A stretch of DNA of 64,000 nt from JALSNL01 sp036479585. Lineage in GTDB: Bacteria > Bacteroidota > Ignavibacteria > Ignavibacteriales > Melioribacteraceae. The DNA lies in the NCBI GenBank assembly GCA_965224785.1, contig OZ245062.1:2294001-2358000 (forward strand). Direction: 5' to 3'. A program made the position numbers and the translations under genes. The notes under the pieces are model-generated. The model was not told where the DNA came from and did not search any database. It worked only from the letters and a program-made list of their open reading frames with translations. This document shows positions 32,742 to 41,595 of this stretch, one piece after another (the stretch's first letter is position 1; every line of letters begins with the position of its first letter).

Positions 32742-34817
32742 TTATCTATTCTCAAAAGTTACACCTTCCCACTTGTCCAATCTGAACGGAACGGCTGGTA
32801 ACCCTTCTTCATTATAGAGATTACATTTTGGATTATCGGCCCAGCCATATCTAACAGAAACTGGTTTAGTAATTTTATCCGTCCAAACAATAATATTATT
32901 GTTTTCTATTTTTGCATTTGCCCAAACAAAATTTTGGTCATCACTAGCAATGGAGAAACCTTCAAGTTTATTTCCATCTTTTATTTTTAACCCAGTTCCA
33001 ATATGATTGAAAGAAATAATTATTTTATTGTTTTCAATTGAGTGAGATTTATAATCCGGGCCTGAATAAACAATATTTTTATTATAAACTTTTGCCAATG
33101 CTCCAAGTGCTAATCTCTTTCCAACATCTTGTTTGTTTTTAGGATGTATATCGTCAACATCCCCTATATCAATAGCCAAAGCCAAACTTGAGTTTTTATC
33201 GTTCGAGACAGAAAGAGTTTGAGCTTCTCTAAGTTCAGCCCAATCACTATCAACTGGTTCGTCCTCAATATCTCTAAAGTTGGCGAGTTGCACAACTCCA
33301 ATAAATAATTCCGGATTATTCCAAAGAGTTCTCCAATCCTTAAACATATTTGGTAAGAGTGTTCTGTATTGATATGCTCTCCCAGCATTCGTTTCTCCCT
33401 GATACCAGATAGCTCCCTTAATAGGGAATTTTGCAATTGGTTTTAGCATTGAATTGTAAAGCCCGGCTGGACTATGTGGATTCTTTGGCCCCATTGGCGG
33501 CGATGGTAAACCCTCACCATTTGGACCGGTAATATTATTTGGGTCAAGTGCTTTTTCTATTTTGAATTTCCACTCTCCGGCTAAAGCAATTAAATTTTTC
33601 TCTTCATCTTCTTTGTAAAGCTTCATACTTTTTTTACTTCCACCAAAACCGCCGCCACCGTAATGGTCAAACACTCTTACAGCAATAACAGCTTCTCCTT
33701 TATGTACAAATTGTTTATCGATTTGGTACTTTCTTTTATGTGTCCAAAAGTTGGGGACATCTTTTCCGGTCGCCCCAATCTTTCTTCCATTAAAATAAGT
33801 AACATCCATATCGTCAACAGGTCCGAGTTCTAAGATTAAATTGTTATTCACCCAATCTTCAGGGGCATTGATGGTTTTTCTAAACCATACTGCACCATCA
33901 ATTTTCATATCTTTTTCACTTTCCCATAATTTAGGGAGTTTCATTTCATTCCAACTATCTTCATTTATCTCAAGCTTTGCATATCCTTTAGCAAAACCTT
34001 TATTTCCTTCATCAATTTGAAACATAGGACGAACAGTTTTTTTACTTTGGATGCTCTCAACAAGTTCTTCGTACTCTTTTAATCTACTTGGATAGTCTTT
34101 CATCACTTCTTCATAACGAGAAATAATTGGTAGTGAATTCGTATCAGTCTTAATAGTGTTATAATTCATCCAAGCTTCAATTGGTGTTCCTCCCCACGAT
34201 GAATGAATTAAACCAATTGGGATGTTTAATTCATTATTTAACTTTCTACCAAAGAAATAACCTACAGCTGAAAAGTTTTCTATTTCATCTGAACTGCAAA
34301 CAGACCAACTACCTTCAAAATCATTTAACGGTTTATCTGAAACTTTCCTCGGAACAGTTATTAAACGAATATTATTATAATTAGCATTTTTAATTTCTTC
34401 TTCGGCATTTAAGGAACTCTTAACTGCCATTTCCATATTTGACTGTCCCGAGCATAACCAAACGTCTCCAACTAAAACATCTTTATAAACTATAGTATCC
34501 TTAGAGATAACTTCTAAGTTAAAAGGACCTCCAGCTGAAATTGGTTTTAATTGTAACGACCATTCCCCATCTTTAGAAACATCGGCAAATTGTTCTTGTC
34601 CATTAAACTTTATTGCAACAATGCCGGAAGTACTATCAGCATTACCCCAAACTGTTATTTTAGAATCTCTTTGAACAACCATATGGTTGCTAAATATACT
34701 TGGGAGCGTAACTCCGGTAGCAGACGGTATTTTGTTTGAGCAAGAGCTTAATGGGATTATTAATAGTGAGACTATAATTGCAATCAAAACAAATTTAATT
34801 CTTTTTAAGTCAATCAT
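32742..34817 (-). CDS. Sialate O-acetylesterase-family lipoprotein esterase
   Basis: A 691-residue lipoprotein (lipobox LSSCS, Cys near 26) that probably removes acetyl groups from glycans at the cell surface or in the periplasm. The SGNH/GDS blocks are visible: the nucleophile region VGDVWLCSGQSNMEM at about 117-131, GLIHSSWGGTPIEAW, KGAIWYQGETNAGRAY, and the Asp-x-x-His triad in GDVDDIHPKNK. A jelly-roll insertion (WFRKTINAPEDWVNNNLIL, DMDVTYFNGRKIG, about 310-400) sits between catalytic blocks, as is usual in SASA-like esterases. It is followed downstream by the intergenic repeat and the GH78 operon. It suggests that the target glycan is O-acetylated. Confidence 0.9.
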   Translation of the reverse strand: MIDLKRIKFVLIAIIVSLLIIPLSSCSNKIPSATGVTLPSIFSNHMVVQRDSKITVWGNADSTSGIVAIKFNGQEQFADVSKDGEWSLQLKPISAGGPFNLEVISKDTIVYKDVLVGDVWLCSGQSNMEMAVKSSLNAEEEIKNANYNNIRLITVPRKVSDKPLNDFEGSWSVCSSDEIENFSAVGYFFGRKLNNELNIPIGLIHSSWGGTPIEAWMNYNTIKTDTNSLPIISRYEEVMKDYPSRLKEYEELVESIQSKKTVRPMFQIDEGNKGFAKGYAKLEINEDSWNEMKLPKLWESEKDMKIDGAVWFRKTINAPEDWVNNNLILELGPVDDMDVTYFNGRKIGATGKDVPNFWTHKRKYQIDKQFVHKGEAVIAVRVFDHYGGGGFGGSKKSMKLYKEDEEKNLIALAGEWKFKIEKALDPNNITGPNGEGLPSPPMGPKNPHSPAGLYNSMLKPIAKFPIKGAIWYQGETNAGRAYQYRTLLPNMFKDWRTLWNNPELFIGVVQLANFRDIEDEPVDSDWAELREAQTLSVSNDKNSSLALAIDIGDVDDIHPKNKQDVGKRLALGALAKVYNKNIVYSGPDYKSHSIENNKIIISFNHIGTGLKIKDGNKLEGFSIASDDQNFVWANAKIENNNIIVWTDKITKPVSVRYGWADNPKCNLYNEEGLPAVPFRLDKWEGVTFENR

Positions 34818-34831
34818 TATTTACGCCTTTG

Positions 34832-35747
34832 TTAATTGTTATAATTTCTATTGAAATATTTTTTATTTATGAATTCTATTTGTTCTTCTTGTTCTGTGCT
34901 TCCTTCATACTTTATTAAACTCCATTGTACTTTGGCTGTTAGTGATTGACCAGGTTCAAGTTTTTTACATGGACTATGATATTCAAGTTCTAACAATCCT
35001 TCTCCCTTTGAATTCACTTCGTTATAAAGTTCAATCATTCCTTGTCCCTGATGAGTTTCCTTTGGGTCATACAAATCATAATCAATTACAAACAAATCAT
35101 TTTTTGAGAAGTAAAACATTTTATTATTACTTGGTGTTATAAAAGCTTTTGCTAATCTTTTTTTATTAGTCTTTGGGTAAGATGGTTCAAAAGTAAAATA
35201 TCACTTTTCAATTTTATGATTCATAAAATCACTATGGTTATTTTTCTTGCTAAGTCGTATATCGTTAACGTTCTCAATAGGAACATAACATTTGTTGAAA
35301 CCATCAACTCTTGTGTTTAACCAAATATCCCAACTGATTAAAGAGTCTGTGATATTTTTAATTGTAGTTTCTAAAATCACATCTCCATTTTTTTTAAGAA
35401 TAAAATTTTTGGTTAGTTTGATTCCAGTAAATGGACTTGGAGGATTTTCCAAAACTATGCTGGAATCAGTTTGTTTAATTATTTTACAATCAGCATAAAT
35501 AAGGTATGGGTCTGGTGGCCAATTTGATTTATCTTTTTTCTTTTTTTTATTTTTACTTTGCTGAGTCCACCAATCACTTTGCGGACCAACCCAAACTATA
35601 TGTCCGTTGAATAGTTAGTTCTACATTTTTGTTTTTTAGATTTATAGTTGATGAACTTTTAGCACCTTCATAATTTTGTTGACTTTGTGTTTGCATAGTT
35701 AGAGTATGAAGAATAAATAGAATTGATTGTAGATAAATGAAAATCAT
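34832..35747 (-). pseudogene. Broken DUF4380-like secreted protein gene
   Basis: A degraded gene. It starts with an ATG at 35747 and an N-terminal hydrophobic segment (MIFIYLQSILFILHTLTM), then NLKNKNVELTI. Near 35612 the frame breaks, probably with loss of sequence, because the next conserved block (NGHIVWVGPQSDWWTQQ) continues in another frame straight after a TAA. A TGA at 35201-35203 then interrupts that second frame (MNHKIEK, stop, YFTFEPSYP). Beyond it the same frame runs on to 34832 (LLELEYHSPCKKLEPGQSLTAKVQW). A TGG to TGA change would explain the stop. The DUF4380 assignment rests on the GHIxW-x-PQS block and is moderate. Confidence 0.75.
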
Positions 35748-35759
35748 ATTATTATTTAA

Positions 35760-36677
35760 CTAAATTTTTACAGTTGTTACTTTTCCACCAACAGAGAATA
35801 TTTCTTTAATACCCAATCTTTTTTGTAAATAATAAGCTAAATAGTTAAAAGGAACTATTGATGTTATTGGAGTTAAGTTTTCTTCAGCTAAATCATCAAA
35901 AAGTTCAAACGTATTTGCATCAGCAAGTCTAACTGTTTTTAATAAATTATTAATTCTACTTTTATCAATTCCATTATTGTTAACACCAATTACAACAGAA
36001 TCTTTTGCTGCTTCTTTAGGACCGTGATCATACTGAGCAGTAGGTAAAGCAATTACTGGAAGTTTAGTACATTCAGTTAATATTAGAGCTGCTTGATTAA
36101 TTGTAGAAATATTTACACCACTACCAATTATGTAAATTGCTTTCATTTTATTTTGTTGTATCAAAGAGTAAATTTTGTCAGCTATACTTTTACCCCACTC
36201 TTCATATTCTTTTTGTTTATTCGTTAAAACTTCAATGGCTTGTTTAACTTCTATTCCAAAACCATTGTACAAAGTTATTAAAGTGTTAACATAACTTTTT
36301 GTTGCCGAGTGGTCTTCCTTTCCAGCGTGTATAAGTATTTCTTCTTTCAATCTATTACTTTTTGAAAGTTGAGTATTTTCATAATTCACGATGGAAAGAT
36401 ATTCATCAAATAATTCTTTACACCACAAAACTTCTGAACTACTTCCAGATTGAGAGATCAAAACCCCTAAAGGAGCTTTTTTATTTTGACTTAGAAAATT
36501 GAAATATTCAGATGCTAACTCACACTGAATATTAATACCTTGATATTTAATAGCGAGCAAAGCAAAGTATGATGAACCCATTCCCAAGTATGGAACATTA
36601 ACTGGGAGGTTAAGCTTCTTATTTTTCTTGTAACATCTTAATGCTACTTCTGGAATTTGATAAATTTCTTGGAGCAT
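35760..36677 (-). CDS. SIS-domain sugar isomerase-like protein (GlmS/AgaS type)
   Basis: A 305-residue cytoplasmic protein with two sugar-isomerase (SIS) domains. The first (about 28-150) has YLGMGSSYFALLA and the phosphate-binding LISQSGSSSEVLWCKEL. The second (about 165-300) has AIYIIGSGVNISTINQAALILTECTKLPVIALPTAQYDHGPKEA. This resembles the isomerase half of GlmS and AgaS/FrlB-like deglycases, without the glutaminase domain. It is 12 bp upstream of the broken DUF4380-like gene and 29 bp downstream of GH97. It could handle an amino-sugar or ketose phosphate; with GH20 at 47-49 kb, an amino sugar is plausible but unproven. Confidence 0.85.
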   Translation of the reverse strand: MLQEIYQIPEVALRCYKKNKKLNLPVNVPYLGMGSSYFALLAIKYQGINIQCELASEYFNFLSQNKKAPLGVLISQSGSSSEVLWCKELFDEYLSIVNYENTQLSKSNRLKEEILIHAGKEDHSATKSYVNTLITLYNGFGIEVKQAIEVLTNKQKEYEEWGKSIADKIYSLIQQNKMKAIYIIGSGVNISTINQAALILTECTKLPVIALPTAQYDHGPKEAAKDSVVIGVNNNGIDKSRINNLLKTVRLADANTFELFDDLAEENLTPITSIVPFNYLAYYLQKRLGIKEIFSVGGKVTTVKI

Positions 36678-36706
36678 ATTTTTAAGTTAGGAAGTCTCTA
36701 TAACAA

Positions 36707-38698
36707 TTATTCTTTTATCATTTGAATTAGAAACCCACCAAAGTCTTTCATTTCTATATCGAGTGAATCTGAGTTTGAAAAAGTATTTTGAGATGTTACA
36801 ATTTTATTTTCACCATCATCATCATTAAAGATATTTGCTTTATAAGTTCCATCATTTAGGAATAATAAAGAGATGATATTATTTTTAATTTTATTTTCTC
36901 CATTTATTCCAGCTATGTACCAATCATCATTTCTTCGTCTTGCTAATATTACATCTTCTCCCGGCTCTCCAGAAATATACTTTACATCATCCCAAGTTGA
37001 AGGAATTTCTTTTAACAATTGTTTTACATCAGTAGACAAACTATTATAAGCGTTAACTCTATCTGCAAAATGTTGCCAACCAGACTCAAAGATTATTGAT
37101 AAAGCAAGTTCGTGAGCCATACTAGTTTTGTGTGGGAATTTGTTGTTACTAAAAGTAACCGGCGTATAATCCATTGGACCAATTACATTTCTTGTAAATG
37201 GCAGAACTGTATTTAGAATAGGAGCAACCTCCGAATAGCTTTTATTGAAGATATAGTTTTCTGCACCAAGCACACTTTCTAAAGTCATCATATTTGGATA
37301 AGTTCTTGACCAACCCCTTGGTATAGTGCAACCGTGGAAGTTTACCATAATTTTATACTTTGCTGCATCTTCCAAAATACCAATGTAATGCTTAATCATA
37401 TTTTGTTTATCACTTTGGAAAAAATCAACCTTAACTCCTTTAACACCAATGTTAGCAAGCCACTCAAACTCCTTACTTCTATTTTCTTTCATCATTCTGT
37501 CACGTGGTTCTTCTTCAATAATATTATGTTTACCACCAGAGTTATACCAAAATATTAAATCAACATTTTTCCTTTTTGAATATTCTACAATACTAATGAT
37601 AGTATCACGATTCATCTTATTCCAATTTGCATCAATCAATGAGTATTCCCATCCCATAAAACTTGACAAATCAATAAATTTTCTGAGAGCATTAGGATTC
37701 TGCGGACTATCATTGTCTGACCACCAACTCCACGAAGCCTTGCCAGGCTTAATCCAACTAACATCTTTAAGCTTATTTGGTTCGCTCAAATCCGTAACAA
37801 GTGTTGATTCAACTATCTTGGATAAACTATTTCCAATTATCATTACTCGCCACGGAGTATTAAAGGGTAATTTAGTTTTAGGATAAACTCCTCCAATTGA
37901 GTTACCCTCACCCTTCTTTGGAAATTTAATTTTAAAAATAGATTTATTTTCATTTAGCTTTAAATGTGAGCCGCAGTAATTTTTATTTAGATTACTTTCA
38001 GTTAAAAGCAACCACACTTTATTATTTCTAATATTGAATAAAGCAGGAAAAGAAAATTCATAGTCATCACTTATCATTTTACTTAATGAAGTATCAACTA
38101 AGTAAGGAGCTTCATAAGCAGGAGTCCACTTAGATACTTGCGGATATGGTTGAATTGTACATCTACTATTTTTTGGTAAACTAAAACTTGAGAGTTCATT
38201 TATAATTGTTAGTTCATTCTTTTCACTTTCAGGAAATTCATATCGGAAAGAAACTCCATCATCAAATATTTTAAAATTTATATTTATTTTTCTTCCACTT
38301 GGATTTTCAAACTTTAACAGAAGTTCATTACCTTCTGATTTAATATTACTTTTTTTTCCGTGAAGCAAACTATATTTTTCTACAAAGGTTCGTTTGTGCG
38401 ATGATAAAAATTTCAAACTATCAGAAAAGGATTGTTCATTACTTTCAATTCCAAGTTGAGAGTATTTGATTACACTTTGTGTATCCTTATCAAGGAAATC
38501 AACTTTGTAAAATATCTTTCCAAATTGTTCAGCTAAATTACTTAAAGTTGAATCTGATTGAAGTTTTATGGAAACACTGATATTCTCGTTGGTCGATTTT
38601 AATTTCCAAAAGTTTTTATCTCTTGTACTAGTACAAGAGCCAATGATAACAAAGGTAACAACCAATACTAATTTCGATACAATATTTTTTATTTTCAT
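36707..38698 (-). CDS. GH97 alpha-glycosidase (retaining, alpha-galactosidase-like)
   Basis: A 663-residue lipoprotein (lipobox IIGSC, Cys22) acting at the cell surface or in the periplasm. It has the three-part GH97 layout: an N-terminal beta-super-sandwich (about 40-290), a TIM barrel (about 310-570) with ASWSWWSDNDSPQN, and a C-terminal sandwich. The barrel carries GVKVD425FFQSD and TLE474SVLGAEN. An Asp after KV at the end of strand 4 is the arrangement known for retaining GH97 enzymes such as the Bacteroides alpha-galactosidase, rather than the inverting SusB type. Its ATG overlaps the stop of the GH78-like gene (38695-38698). Alpha-galactosidase is the best guess. Confidence 0.88.
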   Translation of the reverse strand: MKIKNIVSKLVLVVTFVIIGSCTSTRDKNFWKLKSTNENISVSIKLQSDSTLSNLAEQFGKIFYKVDFLDKDTQSVIKYSQLGIESNEQSFSDSLKFLSSHKRTFVEKYSLLHGKKSNIKSEGNELLLKFENPSGRKININFKIFDDGVSFRYEFPESEKNELTIINELSSFSLPKNSRCTIQPYPQVSKWTPAYEAPYLVDTSLSKMISDDYEFSFPALFNIRNNKVWLLLTESNLNKNYCGSHLKLNENKSIFKIKFPKKGEGNSIGGVYPKTKLPFNTPWRVMIIGNSLSKIVESTLVTDLSEPNKLKDVSWIKPGKASWSWWSDNDSPQNPNALRKFIDLSSFMGWEYSLIDANWNKMNRDTIISIVEYSKRKNVDLIFWYNSGGKHNIIEEEPRDRMMKENRSKEFEWLANIGVKGVKVDFFQSDKQNMIKHYIGILEDAAKYKIMVNFHGCTIPRGWSRTYPNMMTLESVLGAENYIFNKSYSEVAPILNTVLPFTRNVIGPMDYTPVTFSNNKFPHKTSMAHELALSIIFESGWQHFADRVNAYNSLSTDVKQLLKEIPSTWDDVKYISGEPGEDVILARRRNDDWYIAGINGENKIKNNIISLLFLNDGTYKANIFNDDDGENKIVTSQNTFSNSDSLDIEMKDFGGFLIQMIKE

Positions 38699-41568
38699 TT
38701 TATTACTTTTTTATTTGAAATTTTTTCACCATTTATCCATAATTTTTTTTTTGCTAGTCTTCCTTTGGGATTTACAATAACTTTTATTCCCTTTGCTACT
38801 TTGTAATTCAAAAATAAATTTTCACCTTGCACTTTCCAGTCAACTGATACTACTCCGGTTGGATGCGGCACTATTCCTTTTGCCCATTCAATAGTTTCTG
38901 ACTGCGGTTCAATAGTAACAACTGACATATCTGTTTGTTCTGGAAAACCTAACTGCACACCAAGCACATAGGTTGATAAATACCAAGTTGGTGCTCCACT
39001 CCATCCATGAGATTTTGAACCTTGCCCACCTTCATCTCCAAAGTTTTCCCAAGCACAATCGTTTCCTTCAAACACCATATATTGCCAGTACTTCCGCATA
39101 AACATTTCTGCTGTTTTAGCATTTTGCATTTTATATAAAGCTCCTAAAGCATAAAAAGCTCCGTATGGAGTTATTTTATTTGACCGAGATATATTACCAA
39201 TTGAGTCAAGTTCTGTTGTAAGAAATTTGTTAACATCTTTAATTTGTTGCTTAGTTATTATATCATACAGTACAGGCCAAGCACTTGATGCAGGGAAATA
39301 ACTATCAATCTTATTTCCATTTTTAAGACCATCAAAAAACGCTTTTTTATTTTTATCCCAAAGTAGTTTAGTAATTGCTTCTTTAGAAGTTTTATGAAGT
39401 TTCAAATATCTATTTGCATCTTCTTTGTCACCTAATATTTCTGATATTCCCGACATAACTTGAAACGATTTACTCATTAATGATTGAGTTGTTGCAAGTT
39501 GTGCATTTCCTTTCTCAATTTTATTCCATTCGATAAAAGACTTAACTTCATCAAACAGTCCATCTTCTAATTGTGTAGCAGCCAAAGAGTCCATCATAGT
39601 TTTATATTTTGGATATGAGTATTTAAGAAATTCCATATCCCCAGAAATATCATAATACCATTTTAAATTGATAAGTGTAATTAGCGGGTAGTCACTTAAA
39701 ACTTCAATCTTATGTCGATCTAATAAATTATCTGTATAATCCAATAACACATCAGAATATAAACCTTGAATTTGCTGTAATGATTTCCGAGTAAGTTTTG
39801 TATCGCCAGAAACTACATAGCCAATGGTTGTTTCAGGAAGCAAGTCTCCAGCATATAAACCTCGCTCACGGAATGGATCTGTATAAACATCATCCGCACA
39901 AAGTTCAATTGTTCTTCTACCAAGATGCCAAACTTCATTTAACATTCGGTCAGAGCATTCAAACTTGCCCAAACTTTCTAATGGGTAATTTTGTTTTATA
40001 GAACCTACTTTATGAAGAACTACTTTACCCTTATTATTTTTAACATTAACATGAATAAAACGATGACCATTTGGTTTGAACACTTCAAAATAATTATGTC
40101 CTTCCTTTGCAATGTGTCTTGCTGCCATATACAAACCATACCTCTTTAGAATATCTAACCTATCGCCTTCTTTATCTTCCGACCAACCAACATCTACAAT
40201 TGTAGCTTCTGAAGAAGTGTATTCAACAAATATTCTTCCGTAACTGTTTTTACCCATATCAAAAATTACAGCATTACCATTGTCATCATTTAATTCTATT
40301 TCGGTAACTTTTGTTTTTTCGAAAGTTTTCTGTTTATTGAAATAACTGTAAACTATAGATATAGCTGGGTTGTTACATAGGTCTCCTCTTTTTTGTCCTT
40401 CCCAATTTTTTGATAACTTGGGTAATTCATTTGGTTCAAAAGGAAGATTTAGTTTTTTAATTCTTTTATCTTCTGACTCCGTAAAAGGTCCAGCAGTCAT
40501 CATAAAGTTTTCAGAGTTAAACTTTTTAGTTGGTGAAATTTCAACTCCAGCACTTTTAGGTAAGAGAATATTGAAATCCCAATGACTCCAAACAATTCCA
40601 TATTTAATGAAGAAATAATTCCAGCCTTTCTTCAAATTCATACTAACATTTGAGCGTCTGTAATTTCCATCAACTGTTGGGCTTCCTTTAAGCGGACCAA
40701 CTCCATTTATAAAATGCTCTCCCCACCATAAACCAACATCAACCGTTTGAGGCTTAGGCGAATAAATATAAGTGTATGCAAACACCCAAGGATTTGCATT
40801 GAACTCTTCTTTAGTTGCATCATGAGTTTTAATTCTAAACGAATAAATAGTCTCATCATTTTTTAGAGAATAAATAGCTTCTACATTTTGCGGTAGTATT
40901 TCATCTTGCGTTAAAAATGGAATTGAGCGTGGAGATAATTTGCCCCAAGCATTTTGATTTTTTAATTCTATCACATCCTGCCAACTACTTCTATCAGTTT
41001 CAATCTTATCCCAACCTTCAACCCCAAGCCTTGCATCATAAACATCAAAAGCACCTTGAGCAAAATTCATCTTTGGAGTCATCTGATCATAACCAGTTGC
41101 TTTTTTACATTTCCATTTTCCAGGTGTTTCAAGAGAAATTATTTTATTGTCTGTTACAATTCCCCCCCAAGCAATGAAGCCACCAATATTTTGAACAAGC
41201 TGATACGTATTCATTCCATTAGCTAAAACTTTTACTACAATTACATTTTTCCCTTTTTTTAGAAATGGTAAAATATTATGCTCATCATATTCTATTTCTT
41301 CAGGATAAAATCTTCCCGGACCCCAATTTATATTTGTGCCATTTACTTTTAGTAAATATCTTGAATCAGCAAAAAGATTTATTGTGGCTTCATTAATTTT
41401 TTCTTCTAATTCAAATTCATAAGCAAAGTAAACGTATTGATGTCTGCCTGAACCTTCATCATCAAACCAAACAAATTTTGCATTTGGTCTATTACTCGTT
41501 GCATTAACAAATGAGGCAAGCAAAAATATTGCAATAAGTACTAAATCAAGAAATTTTATTTTTTTCAT
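38695..41568 (-). CDS. GH78-like alpha-L-rhamnosidase (second paralog, secreted)
   Basis: A 957-residue exported enzyme related along its whole length to the protein at 29702. The signal peptide (1-22, ending VNA) precedes a beta-sandwich with INLFADSRYLLKVNGTNINW (63-82). The barrel loop reads D564-PFRE568-RGLYAGD575, one residue shorter still than in its paralog. The C-terminal part has WSGAPTWYLSTYVLGVQLGFPE and ends in GRLAKKKLWINGEKI. It is translationally coupled to GH97 by a 4-bp overlap. With two diverged paralogs, the enzymes probably recognise different rhamnosyl linkages. The catalytic Glu in the loop is kept in both. Confidence 0.86.
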   Translation of the reverse strand: MKKIKFLDLVLIAIFLLASFVNATSNRPNAKFVWFDDEGSGRHQYVYFAYEFELEEKINEATINLFADSRYLLKVNGTNINWGPGRFYPEEIEYDEHNILPFLKKGKNVIVVKVLANGMNTYQLVQNIGGFIAWGGIVTDNKIISLETPGKWKCKKATGYDQMTPKMNFAQGAFDVYDARLGVEGWDKIETDRSSWQDVIELKNQNAWGKLSPRSIPFLTQDEILPQNVEAIYSLKNDETIYSFRIKTHDATKEEFNANPWVFAYTYIYSPKPQTVDVGLWWGEHFINGVGPLKGSPTVDGNYRRSNVSMNLKKGWNYFFIKYGIVWSHWDFNILLPKSAGVEISPTKKFNSENFMMTAGPFTESEDKRIKKLNLPFEPNELPKLSKNWEGQKRGDLCNNPAISIVYSYFNKQKTFEKTKVTEIELNDDNGNAVIFDMGKNSYGRIFVEYTSSEATIVDVGWSEDKEGDRLDILKRYGLYMAARHIAKEGHNYFEVFKPNGHRFIHVNVKNNKGKVVLHKVGSIKQNYPLESLGKFECSDRMLNEVWHLGRRTIELCADDVYTDPFRERGLYAGDLLPETTIGYVVSGDTKLTRKSLQQIQGLYSDVLLDYTDNLLDRHKIEVLSDYPLITLINLKWYYDISGDMEFLKYSYPKYKTMMDSLAATQLEDGLFDEVKSFIEWNKIEKGNAQLATTQSLMSKSFQVMSGISEILGDKEDANRYLKLHKTSKEAITKLLWDKNKKAFFDGLKNGNKIDSYFPASSAWPVLYDIITKQQIKDVNKFLTTELDSIGNISRSNKITPYGAFYALGALYKMQNAKTAEMFMRKYWQYMVFEGNDCAWENFGDEGGQGSKSHGWSGAPTWYLSTYVLGVQLGFPEQTDMSVVTIEPQSETIEWAKGIVPHPTGVVSVDWKVQGENLFLNYKVAKGIKVIVNPKGRLAKKKLWINGEKISNKKVIK

Positions 41569-41595
41569 ATTTATTATTTCCGAATAATAATAACT

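Noticed and set aside
35201..35203. TGA codon as selenocysteine or readthrough site in the DUF4380-like gene
   Set aside because: The same gene has a second lesion (frame break near 35612), and no selenocysteine element is visible; a nonsense mutation is simpler.
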